Below, one piece after another: positions 11,345 through 21,192 of a stretch of DNA of 64,000 nucleotides. The DNA comes from Bacillus sp. JCM 19034 (GTDB lineage Bacteria; Bacillota; Bacilli; Bacillales; Bacillaceae_D): assembly GCF_001310635.1 (NCBI RefSeq), contig NZ_BAXR01000004.1, forward strand, positions 62,001 to 126,000. Direction: 5' to 3'. Numbering within the stretch: the stretch's first letter is position 1; every line of letters starts with the position of its first letter. The notes under the pieces are model-generated. The model was not told the origin of the DNA and ran no database searches. It was given only the letters and a program-made list of their open reading frames with translations. Position numbers and translations under genes: made by a program.

Positions 11345-11856
11345 TTTTAATCAATACCTCCTATGTTTTACATTTCAACCTCTAAAATTATAGAGGATTG
11401 TCGAAAATAATAAAATAGACCGAATATCCCATTTTAGAAAGAGTTTCAACTTCACCAATTCCCTTACAAGGTTAACAAGCTCTTCAATAGATGGAACTTT
11501 CTTCTTTGCTAATAAATAGCTATGAATACAACATTAAGTCGGTCGGTAAACTAAAGGGGCTCATTACGATTAAAACTGACATAACAAAATAACTAAACTC
11601 CTTACATTACGCTGGATGCTAGCCTAATTAGCTGTTTCACTGAAATAGAAAAATCTTCTCAACTTAAATAGTGGCATTCATAAATCACCTTAAAGAAACT
11701 GAGTTAGAATGTATTTTTTGAACCTACCGTTGTATAACTGCTGACTAGTATTTCAAATCCCCATTGAAACAATCAATATATCCGTTGTAAAATTAACCCA
11801 TTCCATAGACTTCTAGACCTAGTAAATTATTTAGTTCATTCTAAATATCACAACAG
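11345..11856. other. Intergenic region with a possible decayed coding remnant
   Basis: Most of this stretch has no supportable gene. On the minus strand about 11385-11510 reads open for some 45 codons (including PSIEELVNLVRELVKLKLFL) and ends in a stop near 11383. It has no start or ribosome site, so it could be the tail of a degraded gene. The family is unknown. Confidence 0.3.
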
Positions 11857-11899
11857 AAAAAAGGGCACAAAGAAGGGATATTATTCCTCTTGTGCCCTA
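11857..11899 (-). terminator. Terminator of the multidrug/ABC operon
   Basis: On the minus strand GGGCACAA and TTGTGCCC bracket a loop and are followed by six T residues. It lies just past the ABC ATPase stop and ends the operon that begins at 14414. Confidence 0.85.
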
Positions 11900-11907
11900 T
11901 TCGTTCT

Positions 11908-12761
11908 TTAAAGAAAATAATACTCCATCACTTCATCTAAATCTAAACGCTGTCTATGTGTAATTTGAACATTTAGTCTTTCTAAAACGGATTCAATGCC
12001 GGGTAAATCATTAGTTACAAGCTGAAAGGGCTCCTCACTTACTTGCTTTACATTCGGATGCTGTTTTAGCTCTTTCGGCAATGAAGAAATCCAAATTCTA
12101 GCCCATCGTTCTTGAAGCTGTTCTTTTTCAAGGTGGTCAATAATCTGTCCCTTATTCATAAAGCATATATAATCACTTAATTGTTTAATTTCCTCTTGTT
12201 GGTGAGTTGCAATTAGGATGCTTCTCATTCCTTCTTCCATAAATCTCAGAAGGTCATCCTTCATCTTACGTTGTGAGACAAGATCAACACCTGAAGTTGG
12301 CTCATCGAGCAATAGTATAGCTGGATGATGAGCTAACGCAAGTATAAAATCAACCTTCCTTTTCGTTCCCGTTGAACAATTCCGATATTTTTCCTTACTA
12401 TCAATTTCATAACGTTTAATTAATGCATCATACCATTTTTGGTCCCATGAAGGTACCAACGTGAGACAAATTCAGCTAATTCTTTGATAGACAAATGCTC
12501 AAAAACATCATACAGCCCAATCCCCATGTAACCGACAGACTGTTTAAATTCAACTTCTTCGTAACGTATATTTTGATTAAACCACGTAATAACTCCTTGA
12601 TCCTCACGAACTTGATTCATTAACAAACGGAAAAACGTACTCTTTCCAGATCCATTTGGTCCAACTAAAGCAACAACCGTGCCTTGTTCCACTTCAAGAT
12701 CCACAGGTCCAAATGAAAAAGTTTTATAGCTTTTCGTTAACTGATTAACTGTTAGCATCAT
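11908..12761 (-). CDS. ABC transporter ATP-binding protein (one frameshift)
   Basis: This ATPase subunit (284 residues once repaired) has Walker A as GPNGSGKST (about 35-43), a signature region reading STGTKRK (an unusual form of LSGGQ), Walker B ILLLDEP and the H-loop in ATHQQ. It probably energises the permease encoded two genes upstream. The frame breaks at the GG pair 12452-12453; one added base joins SRWY to PSWDQKWYDALIKRY. It is the last gene of a four-gene minus-strand operon with its regulator between permease and ATPase, as in ytr-type operons. The substrate is unknown. Confidence 0.83.
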
Positions 12762-12770
12762 TTCACCACT

Positions 12771-13157
12771 CTATCTATCCTTTTGTTTCATAATATCTTC
12801 AAACACCATTCGAATATCTTCACTTTTACTTCCCATCAATTCTGCCTGTTCAATCGCTTGCAGCAAAGCAGAGCGAGTCACTTCGTATTTCGTATCTTGT
12901 GCCATTTCCATATCCAATACCTTTACAAACGTCCCTTTTCCTTGAACTGTTTTAATAAATCCATCATTCTCCAAATTTTGATACGCTCTTCTCGTTGTAA
13001 TAACACTACAACTTAGTTCACTTGATAATGCCCGAATAGAAGGCAGTAGCGTATTAGGTGGAAGCTGTCCGCTGACAATTAACGTCTTAATTTGCATTTC
13101 AATCTGATAATAAATGGGTTGCTTACTGTCTTCTGACACAATAATCGGTAGCTTCAT
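12771..13157 (-). CDS. YtrA-type GntR repressor
   Basis: This 128-residue protein has an N-terminal winged helix of the GntR family (starting with QPIYYQIEMQIKTLIVSGQL, and with TRRAYQNLENDGFI as recognition region) and only a short helical tail, which is the hallmark of the YtrA subfamily. YtrA regulators repress adjacent ABC transporter operons. It is encoded inside the operon, so it probably binds the palindrome at 14430-14467 and controls itself (inference). Confidence 0.87.
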   Translation of the reverse strand: MKLPIIVSEDSKQPIYYQIEMQIKTLIVSGQLPPNTLLPSIRALSSELSCSVITTRRAYQNLENDGFIKTVQGKGTFVKVLDMEMAQDTKYEVTRSALLQAIEQAELMGSKSEDIRMVFEDIMKQKDR

Positions 13158-13169
13158 TGGCCCCGCCCC

Positions 13170-13910
13170 CTACATGTAATCTCTCGTTAAGAGGCGCTTC
13201 ATTAAGATGAAATAAAACATGATGCAAATCAAAATTCCTACCATAATAGACAAGCCAGCTACCATCCATTTCATCCTTCCAATCAAAAATAAAATGCAAT
13301 CTACCACACTCATCCCAATAACTTGATGGAATAGTATCATAATCAAAATAAATACAACTAGAAAAACCCCCGCCATAATATAAAGCATTTTTCCACTCGT
13401 ACCAAATTCAATATACGTATTGAGGCTTCCAAACGCTAAAGAATAACCGAACCATACAAGAATAAAAATGATCCACTCTTCTAACGTTACGTATTGGAAA
13501 AACTGCTCTGACAGACCGATTGTTAGCACAATATAAAAAGTTAATGACATAATCACAAGTGTTTGTACCATAAACAACAATCGACTCAAAGCAATCGTAT
13601 TAACAGGAATTGGTAAAGCTCGATAAAAGCCGATTCTTTTTCCAAAAGGGTCTTCTTTAATCGTTTTTAAGCTTAAATATGGGCCTGACATAAATAATGT
13701 TGATAATGATGGAACTAACCCAATAAAAATTAGATCAAGATAAAAGTGACTAAATAACGAAAATTCATTACTATGATCTCGAATGGCAAATGTTTCGAAA
13801 AACGGATTCGTAAGGTACGCAAACAGAATCGCTGCCAAGAACGTAAAGAAAAATGCGATACGTTGAAATTTAAACTCTTTTTTTACAAGCCATATTGAAT
13901 CCTTCCACAT
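13170..13910 (-). CDS. ABC-type membrane permease subunit
   Basis: A 246-residue integral membrane protein with about six hydrophobic segments and the layout of an ABC-2 type permease. It sits 12 bases upstream of the YtrA-type repressor and one gene from the ATPase, so these probably form one exporter. I do not see a substrate-specific motif. Confidence 0.75.
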   Translation of the reverse strand: MWKDSIWLVKKEFKFQRIAFFFTFLAAILFAYLTNPFFETFAIRDHSNEFSLFSHFYLDLIFIGLVPSLSTLFMSGPYLSLKTIKEDPFGKRIGFYRALPIPVNTIALSRLLFMVQTLVIMSLTFYIVLTIGLSEQFFQYVTLEEWIIFILVWFGYSLAFGSLNTYIEFGTSGKMLYIMAGVFLVVFILIMILFHQVIGMSVVDCILFLIGRMKWMVAGLSIMVGILICIMFYFILMKRLLTRDYM

Positions 13911-13934
13911 CCTATTTCTCCTTCCTTCCCCCGC

Positions 13935-14414
13935 CTACTCAGTAAAAATTTGCTCAAGAAAAGGATTTTCTATATTCAGTACATCTATACCAACTAACGC
14001 TAAAATTGATAATGCGATGCTCCAACCACCAATACTAATTAGTATCCAAGTCGTAACAGCCTTTCTTGTCGCACCGAAAACTAAACCTAAAAAAGCAACT
14101 AAATGGCTCCCAATAATAAACGGTCCAAGTAACGCAAAACCTGGCAACCCATACTTTTGCCAAAGTTTTTGTGCTTTTGCTGTTTTTTTACTTTGCGTTT
14201 CTTCGCCTTTCTTTTTCCTACGCCATTCTCTAATTTTATCAAAAAAGACAATTACAATTAAAACGGTTAACACATTCCCTACAATGGCTAAAATTATGAC
14301 AGGTACAATCGATAGACCTCCAAATACTGCGATTGGGCTAATATAAACTGCCTCCATAAGCGGTGTTGCTGCTAACAAAAATACTAATAGATAAAGCCAT
14401 ATTACATCCAACAT
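13935..14414 (-). CDS. Small multidrug export protein family (PF06695-like)
   Basis: This 159-residue membrane protein has about four hydrophobic segments and a basic cytoplasmic loop (KIREWRRKKKGEETQSKK). The GLPGFALLGPFIIGSHL region is typical of the putative small multidrug export family. The biochemical role of this family is poorly defined. It is the first gene of the operon controlled by the promoter at 14458-14485. Confidence 0.75.
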   Translation of the reverse strand: MLDVIWLYLLVFLLAATPLMEAVYISPIAVFGGLSIVPVIILAIVGNVLTVLIVIVFFDKIREWRRKKKGEETQSKKTAKAQKLWQKYGLPGFALLGPFIIGSHLVAFLGLVFGATRKAVTTWILISIGGWSIALSILALVGIDVLNIENPFLEQIFTE

Positions 14415-14429
14415 TTAAAATCACCTCAT

Positions 14430-14485
14430 GTGTTATAGTGTTTATATTGATATACACAGTATAACACAGCTACTTTTATTGTCAA
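14430..14485 (-). promoter_or_regulatory. Promoter with overlapping YtrA-type operator
   Basis: On the minus strand, -35 TTGACA (14480-14485) and -10 TATACT (14458-14463) are 16 bases apart. An inverted repeat, GTGTTATA-N-TGT facing ACA-N-TATAACAC (14430-14467), covers the -10 and the likely start site. This is where a repressor would block transcription; the YtrA-type regulator encoded in the operon is the obvious candidate (inference). Confidence 0.72.
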
Positions 14486-14486
14486 C

Positions 14487-14514
14487 AAAAAAAACTACCC
14501 GAATGTTGGTAGTT
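14487..14514 (-). terminator. Terminator after small membrane protein gene
   Basis: On the minus strand AACTACC and GGTAGTT flank an 8-base loop and are followed by a run of eight T residues counting the stem end. It lies between the 14566-14970 gene and the next promoter. Confidence 0.7.
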
Positions 14515-14565
14515 AAAATTAATACCTATTAGTGATTATGTACTCTTTCAAACTAGAAAGAAATA

Positions 14566-14970
14566 CTATATAAATAAATACAGGACAAAGCCTACAATAA
14601 GAACCGTATCAATAATAGCAAGATATAAGCCAACCTTCGACGATTTCAAATTTTCTAATTGATAATTAAATAGAATATCATACAAACTTATAATGAATAA
14701 AACAACGGAAATGATAGCGATCAGGAAAGAACCTGTCGTTAAAACGGCTAAAATATATAATAACCACCTTCGGATAAAATTAAATGTAAAAACGAATATA
14801 AATACAGCAAATGAATTGGTATCAATATTCACTTCTTCCTCTGATTTAAGTTCTTGTAGCCCCTTTTTTACCTTTTTATGTTCACGTAAGTAGCCTATAT
14901 TGACCCACAATAAGATAAAACAATAAACGATGATAAGAATGTCTTCATGACCACGTATAAATTCAGGCAT
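14566..14970 (-). CDS. Hypothetical membrane protein
   Basis: A 134-residue protein with about four hydrophobic segments (about 10-25, 55-70, 73-100, 115-134) separated by a Lys/Glu-rich cytoplasmic loop (LREHKKVKKGLQELKSEEE). I recognise no family. It has its own terminator and no operon partner. Confidence 0.6.
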   Translation of the reverse strand: MPEFIRGHEDILIIVYCFILLWVNIGYLREHKKVKKGLQELKSEEEVNIDTNSFAVFIFVFTFNFIRRWLLYILAVLTTGSFLIAIISVVLFIISLYDILFNYQLENLKSSKVGLYLAIIDTVLIVGFVLYLFI

Positions 14971-15122
14971 ATTCTTCCCCCTGACTCTTTTAACACAGCA
15001 CCCATTCCAAAACCAACTATTATAACACCTATATCCATTACATTAACACACTTAATATATATTTTACTATGAAAATAAGAACCCATAGTTATATACTATG
15101 AGTTCTCTATTAACAACCTATA

Positions 15123-18100
15123 CTAACTATTTTGTCGCAGTCTTCTCAACGCTGTAAAAGCAAACCCTACCACTATTAAAGCGAGACCGAGCGTTAGCCA
15201 ATGATACAGGCTTGTAGCTGTATTAGGTAATGTTCCCTCTTTCCCATGTGGAAGTTCTACTTCTTCAGTTTCTGTATTAATTACGTTTCCTTTTTTAGTT
15301 TCAGGGTCCACCTCAATGTCGGATTCGTCCTCTTCAAAAGTCATAGCAGAGAACACTGAAAATATACTAAAATGATTTGTTTCAGCTACTATATAGCCAT
15401 CCTTAAGGGAACCGCCTATCTCTTCCCAATCTCCAGTCTTCCCATTCCAATAATAAACCTTCAAATTCGTCGCTTCTTCCTCTTCATTGATTAAAAAGCG
15501 AAGTTCGATCGGCTCCTCGAATTGATGAACTTTTTCTCCATTTTGGACAAGCGTAAATTGATAGACAGCACTCTTTGCTTGTTCAATATAATCAATGTCA
15601 TTGTCGGATCCGACACGTTCGATATGAATGGCTGCATCTCCTTGTTTAAAGACACCAGCAGGGATAGTTAATTGGACATCCTTTTTAGATAAAATAATTC
15701 GAATTCCTCTACTAATCAATTCACTAACTTGATTTTCTGTTAATTGTAGCCGGCTTAAGTCCGTAGAAGCAGAATGAAGATCAATCAATAATGTCCCATT
15801 GTCAGCTACCGAATCAATCACAGCATCTGAAATGACCGCAGCCCCCTCATTGACTTCAGGTTGAACGGTAACAAATGCAAATTGTTCTACTTTGTTATCG
15901 TTATCACCGTCTCCTACTGGTGGTATTGGTTTCTCTGGCCAATTTCCATGTTCACCTTCGCCCTTTTCTAATACCGTTATCGTTATTGTTAGCTTGCTCT
16001 CAACGCCAAATCTATTAACTACTATATATTCAACTAGATACACAGCAGGTTTGGTCGTATCAATATCGTTTTCATCAACAATTTGACCATCTTCATCATA
16101 AATCGTTACCGAAATATCTAAGTCGTAATCAACCACAGATATATCTGGTAAGACAAATTTCGCTCCATATCCAATCTCTAACTCTCGTGATTCCCCATGA
16201 TAGATAATAACTGGTGGTTCAGATTGAACAATTAACGTCACTTCAACAGCTTCAGCTTGTTGACCATATGAATCTTCAGCTGTAAACCGTAACGTATATA
16301 TCCCCGGGACTTCCGTACTGAACAATGTCTCACTAACTTCCCGACCACTCTCATCGAACAAACTTGTGGTAACGTCTAGTTCTTCAGTTTCGTGTGACAC
16401 CGTTGCCGTTGGAAATTCAAAGTCCTCACCAAACCCAATAATAATCTCCAATTCCCCAGAATATTCAATTACTGGCGGATTGCCTTTTTCATCTTTATCT
16501 TCTACCGGTGGTTCCGCTTCACCTTCATCTACTGGTGGTTCCGCTTCACCTTCATCTACCGGTGGTTCTGCCTCACCTTCATCTACTGGTGGTTTCGCTT
16601 CACCTTCATCTACCGGCGGTTCTGCCTCACCTTCATCTACTGGTGGTTCTTCATCAAGTGGTGCTAATACCGTAATGATTATTGTTAATTCTGCTTCATT
16701 ACCTGATTGATCAGCTACTTTATATTCCACTTGATAAATAGCAGGTACTGTCGTATCAATGTCACTTTGATTAACAACTTGTCCGTCTTCATTATAAATC
16801 GTAACTGTTGCTTCTAGGTCTTCATCCACGTTATCTGTCACGGTTACTGTTGGTACGATAAATTCTGCACCATGTTCGAGCTCTAATTCCATTTCACCAT
16901 CATAGTGAATAACTGGTGGTTCAGTATCAATATATGGTTGAACATATAAGGTCACTTCTACTACATCAGCTTGTTGACCTAATGAGTCCTCCGCATAAAA
17001 CTGTAACGTGTATGTCCCTGGGGCTTCCGTACTGAAATCTTCCTTACTTATTTCCTCACCAGCCTCATTGAATAACTTGAAGGTGACATCTAACTCTTCT
17101 CTTTCATGTATCACAGTTGCTGTAGGGAATTCAAAGTCGACCCCATACTCAATATGGATTTCAAAATCCCCATTATATTCAATGACCGGTGGCTCAATTA
17201 CTGCATATTGCACAAGACCGTAACCATATAAGCGATCTCGACCTTCTTCTGAACCTAAACTAACTGACTTTTCAATTAATAATTCTCGGATTTCTTCCGT
17301 TGAAAGCTGTGGATATTTCTGCATTAATAGTGCAGCTACACCCGTAACATGAGGAGATGCCTGAGAAGTCCCACTCATCCCAATATATGTATTCCCCCGT
17401 GCTAACCCACCAATTGCATCTCCAGGGGCAGCTAATTCATTTTCTGGTCCCACAGCAGAAAATTCGGAACGGTTTAGATCCTGGTCAACTGATGCAACAG
17501 CGATCACCTCAGCATATTTTGCTGGGTATTCGATCTGCTCACCTGTTCCATCTTTAGTTCCACCATTTCCACTAGCTGCTACGATTAATATTCCTTGGTT
17601 GTAGGCATTTTTAATTGCGTCATGAACGGCAGGAACCTCTTCTACAAAGCCTAAACTAAGATTAATGATGTCGATATCATTTTCAATTGCCCAATCGATA
17701 CCACTAATTAGATCTGTTGTCGTTCCGCCACCAAAAGTTTCACTAAAAACCTTTACACCGTATAATTCAACATTAGGAGCAATCCCTTGATGAGGCGTTC
17801 CTTGACGAGCACCAATTATCCCTGCCACATGTGTACCATGGCCATGATGATCATTTGTATACTCTTCACCTTCAAATACAGAAAATCCACCTGCATATGT
17901 AATATCTTGGTGATCATCGAAACCTGTATCTATTACGCTACTTTTACACCCTCGCCTAAATAACCATCATCCAAGCATCAAAAGCCTTAACGAGTTCATT
18001 GTTCCAATCGTTAGTATTGTTTTGAACTGTCAAATCCGTTTCCTCTACCATCAGTTGTAGTGGTTGATCAATTGAAACGGAAACGACATTAGGGTCTTTT

Positions 18101-18339
18101 TCTAAACGATCAATCTCATTAACTGGTACTGTCATCGCTCGTATCGGCAATGTATTCATTACGACTTCATTTTCATAGTTTATAAGAACGGGGTTATCTG
18201 GCACTTCATCCTTATACGATACGATGATATCTACTTTTTCTATTTCAGCATTAGCATATGCCCCAAAAGGAAGAAGTAAATGAATAAATAAAACAACTAT
18301 TAAAAATAAGGCCGTTCCTTTAAATCCACTTCTTTTCAT
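15123..18339 (-). CDS. Cell-wall-anchored subtilisin-like serine protease (two frameshifts)
   Basis: This secreted S8 protease is about 1072 residues once repaired. It has a signal peptide (GTALFLIVVLFIHLLLPFGAYA), an inhibitor-like propeptide, and a catalytic domain with Asp in VIDTG, His in HGHGTHVAG and Ser in GMSGTSQASPH. At least four Ig-like/HYR-like repeats follow (each with a PPVI.Y.GE motif), then a Pro-Glu repeat linker, a beta-rich region, and a C-terminal LPNTA sorting signal with a hydrophobic segment and Arg-rich tail. A sortase should attach it to peptidoglycan. The start is ATG at 18339 after AAGGGGGAA. Frames break at 17971-17972 and beside 17936; one base added at each restores the Asp motif. 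Confidence 0.9.
16501..16653 (-). repeat. 27-bp tandem repeat encoding (PPVDEGEAE)n
   Basis: Five full copies and a partial copy of a 27-base unit encode a nine-residue Pro/Glu-rich repeat in the protease. Copies differ by silent changes (ggt/ggc, act/acc) and one Glu-to-Lys change. It probably forms an extended spacer, and copy number may vary between strains. Confidence 0.92.
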
Positions 18340-18360
18340 TATCCGGTTCCCCCTTACCAT

Positions 18361-18790
18361 TTCAATGGTTTAAAAATAAATAACTCTTAATCCTTTAAAT
18401 CTTACGTCAATTATAAGTTTTATTCTAAATGACACATATTTCAGTAGTTATTGGACTTATCGTATCTCCCCCTTTATAAAACAAATACAACTAGTACTAT
18501 TTTACCATATATAAATAATTACCACTTTATTAATTGATCAAATTTTTTTCTATTCTAAATACTTTCTGTTGCATTTCTCGATTTGATAGAGGCTTTTATA
18601 CCCTTACCACAAGTTTACTCTATTGTCAGTTGAAAACAACCGCTTTTTTATTAGATATATAATAAATATCGCCAACTAACTAATCTTTGTAACCAAAAAA
18701 AGCTTGACGATCATCGTTATACGACATAATCGTCAAGTTATTACTACAGTATTACTTACTATATGAAAGAAAAGCTCCATAACATCATTT
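18361..18790. other. Intergenic region upstream of the protease gene
   Basis: About 340 bases of very A/T-rich DNA that must contain the protease promoter, then the terminator of the YjbR-like gene at its right end. No gene is supportable. Confidence 0.5.
18694..18737 (-). terminator. Terminator after YjbR-like gene
   Basis: CTTGACGAT and ATCGTCAAG form a stem. On the minus strand it is followed by GCTTTTTTT. It lies past the stop at 18791. Confidence 0.82.
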
Positions 18791-19156
18791 CTATTCAGAT
18801 CCCGGACGCAATTGTTCCTTCTTTTTCTTTGTTAGTTTGGAGTAGACGAGTTGATACGATTCGACAATCATTTGCTCAATGACTTCTTTAGGTACATCAC
18901 ATTCCTCAAGTAGTAGAGAATTCCAATGAGACTTATTGACGTAGTATCCTGGTATGACACTCTCAAACTCCTGTCGCAAATGTTCCGCTTTGTGCGGCTC
19001 ACATTTTAATGTTACTATTTGTTTCCCCTCACCGTTCGTTCCGAGCATTGCAAATATTTTCTCCCCAACAAGATAACGTATCGCTTGCCACTCCTCCTTA
19101 AAATCACGCTCCGCTCCACGTTGCTTTTGACATATTTCTTCAATAAATGAATTCAT
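18791..19156 (-). CDS. MmcQ/YjbR family protein
   Basis: A 121-residue protein of the YjbR/MmcQ family (CyaY-like fold, often annotated as DNA-binding). Family features visible are the K-x-FAMLG strand, the TLKCEP segment, the PGYYVNKSHWNSL block and the conserved ESYQLVYSKLTKK C-terminus. The frame is intact. The cellular role of the family is unclear. Confidence 0.85.
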   Translation of the reverse strand: MNSFIEEICQKQRGAERDFKEEWQAIRYLVGEKIFAMLGTNGEGKQIVTLKCEPHKAEHLRQEFESVIPGYYVNKSHWNSLLLEECDVPKEVIEQMIVESYQLVYSKLTKKKKEQLRPGSE

Positions 19157-19289
19157 CCTTGCTCACTCCTATCAAACACGATACTTTGAATAGCCACTAT
19201 GCTCTGCTTACACAGTAAACTCATTCATGTATGTTATGATCATATCTAAATTCCTAGCTGACGTATTGTATAAAAACGACATATGTCTA

Positions 19290-20080
19290 TTATAACCGTT
19301 GCAACATTTTATTAGGTGTCATCCCACTAAATGTTTTAAACTCCCTGATGAAATGTGATTGATCAACATAACCAAAATGGTGGACTAATTCCATAGAGTC
19401 GCACGTTCGTGTACAATACATTCTTCTCCAAACCTTTTGAAAACGAGTTAAATTGATCATTTTCTTTGGCGTAAGTCCTGTATACCGCCGAAATAATCGT
19501 TCAAGCTGTCGTGCTCCAATCGCACAATGTCGTATTAGATCATTTTGATCAACAGGTTGATCGGTCTGCAAAATCAGATTCATACAATTGAGGAAATCAG
19601 GGTGGAGCCATTTCTCTTCTGCTTCTAGTTTTTCAAGTAATATCAATTCAATCGCCTCAATCCTTTGAGCGAGATTCATCCTTATGAAACGTTCATCCTG
19701 AAGCAACCTTGTTAGCATTGAAAAGTAATCCTCTAAATCAACGACGGTATTTTTCGTCGAATTGAAGTCTTCAGTAGAGAATAGCCATCCACTCCAGCCA
19801 AAAAGCGAATCCCTAACACAGATGAGGTTAAGTTAGTTGTTGTATCGAAATAAGTATCATTAATTCCGCAAAATTTCGAATGCACGCTACTTGATGCTTC
19901 ATCGATATAGACCAATATATCTGTACACAAATCCGGGATTACGCGTGATTGAGTTTGACTTTGGTGATCAGTCCAAAAACAACGAACATAGCGCTTTAAA
20001 AGAGGATGAGGTTCAATTTCTTGATAACCTAATTGATGTGGTTGACCTGTTAAAGTCTGAAACCTATCTAAGAATTTCAC
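19290..20080 (-). CDS. AraC-family regulator with DUF6597-like N-terminus (one frameshift)
   Basis: A 263-residue transcription factor. The N-terminal sensing domain includes the EPHPLLKRYVRCFW motif common to this group; the C-terminal pair of helix-turn-helix motifs includes HFGYVDQSHFIREFKTFSGMTP. The start is GTG at 20080 with GGAGG upstream. The frame breaks near 19785, between FLAG and LFSTEDF; one base restores it. It begins 16 bases after the EamA gene ends and may be co-transcribed with it. The ligand is unknown. Confidence 0.8.
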
Positions 20081-20095
20081 GCCTACCTCCTATTA

Positions 20096-21011
20096 TTATC
20101 GTTTCTTACTCATTCTCTGTTTATTGTCGTTATCCTCTCGACTTTTCTCATTAGTAATTAAATAAATTGCACACAACACAACTACCATACCGATGAAATG
20201 ACTGATAGTTAATGACTCATTTAAAATGCCAAAAGAAAATACTGCTGCACTTATAGGAATGACTCCTGATAACACTCCAGCCTTATATGCCGGTATTTCC
20301 CTTACCGCTTGATACATTAATAAAAAGGCAATAACAGTAACAAATAACCCATTGTACGTAATCAACCCATAATCTATTAATGTAAGTTGACCTATAGAGA
20401 ATGTTTGAAATTCAAATATAGCAAACGGTAAAAATAATATCGTCCCAATTGCACTAACCATAGTAGTAATGACTAGTGGCGAGTGTTTTTAGAACTAATT
20501 TTACCAAGTAAGATGAACATTGCTTCACTTATAACTGCACACAATATCAATAGATTTCCAATTAATGATCCTATCCCCCACTGACTATGGTACTTCCGGT
20601 AGTTTGAATAAAAGTTAGACCTATCATCGTTAAACCTATGCCAATCAGTACTTTTAATGATGGTCTTTCCTTTAAGACAATAAAAGCTAAAATGGCCATC
20701 ACGGCAGGCAACGTGCTTGTAATGATCCCTCCTTCTAAAGCAGTCGTATGTTTTAAGCCATAGAGCATACAGACACTAAACAAAAAAACACCGGTCAATG
20801 CTTGTAGAAAAAGAATTAGAAGCTCTTTCGCACGTACTTTTGGAATCCCTTCATATTTGCATAATAACGAAATTAAAATTATCGTTGCTATGGCAAACCT
20901 TAACTCTGAAGCAATAAACACAGGTACATGCTCAACAAGCATTTTATTCGAAACGACGGAACTACCGACAATGAGCATAGCAAGGAACATTTTAATATAA
21001 TTACTTTTCAT
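20096..21011 (-). CDS. EamA-type drug/metabolite transporter (two frameshifts)
   Basis: A DMT-superfamily membrane carrier of 305 residues after repair, with about ten hydrophobic segments in two EamA repeats. First repeat: MKSNYIKMFLAMLIVGSS through LKERPSLKVLIGIGLTMIGL. Second repeat: LILCAVISEAMFILLGKI through ILNESLTISHFIGMVVVL. Frames break in the C5 run at 20575-20579 and near 20483; both are single missing bases. It diverges from the MocR regulator gene at 21193, a common arrangement in which the regulator controls the transporter. The substrate may be an amino acid or related metabolite (inference). Confidence 0.8.
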
Positions 21012-21192
21012 GTACGAACCTAGCCTTCTTACACACATTTCTTTGAATTGTAAAGCAACCACCACTTCTATAAAACATCTTTATTCCTCCTCATCATCAT
21101 TTTCTATTAACTAAGCTATCATGATAAACTGGTCTAAAATAGATCCACTATTGTTGAATAATTATGGTACCACTGAAATGAGGAGAGTTTGT

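Noticed and set aside
16366-16710. A 114-codon plus-strand frame rich in Ser-Thr-Gly repeats.
   Set aside because: It is the antisense of the protease's Pro-Glu tandem repeat, which forces an open frame.
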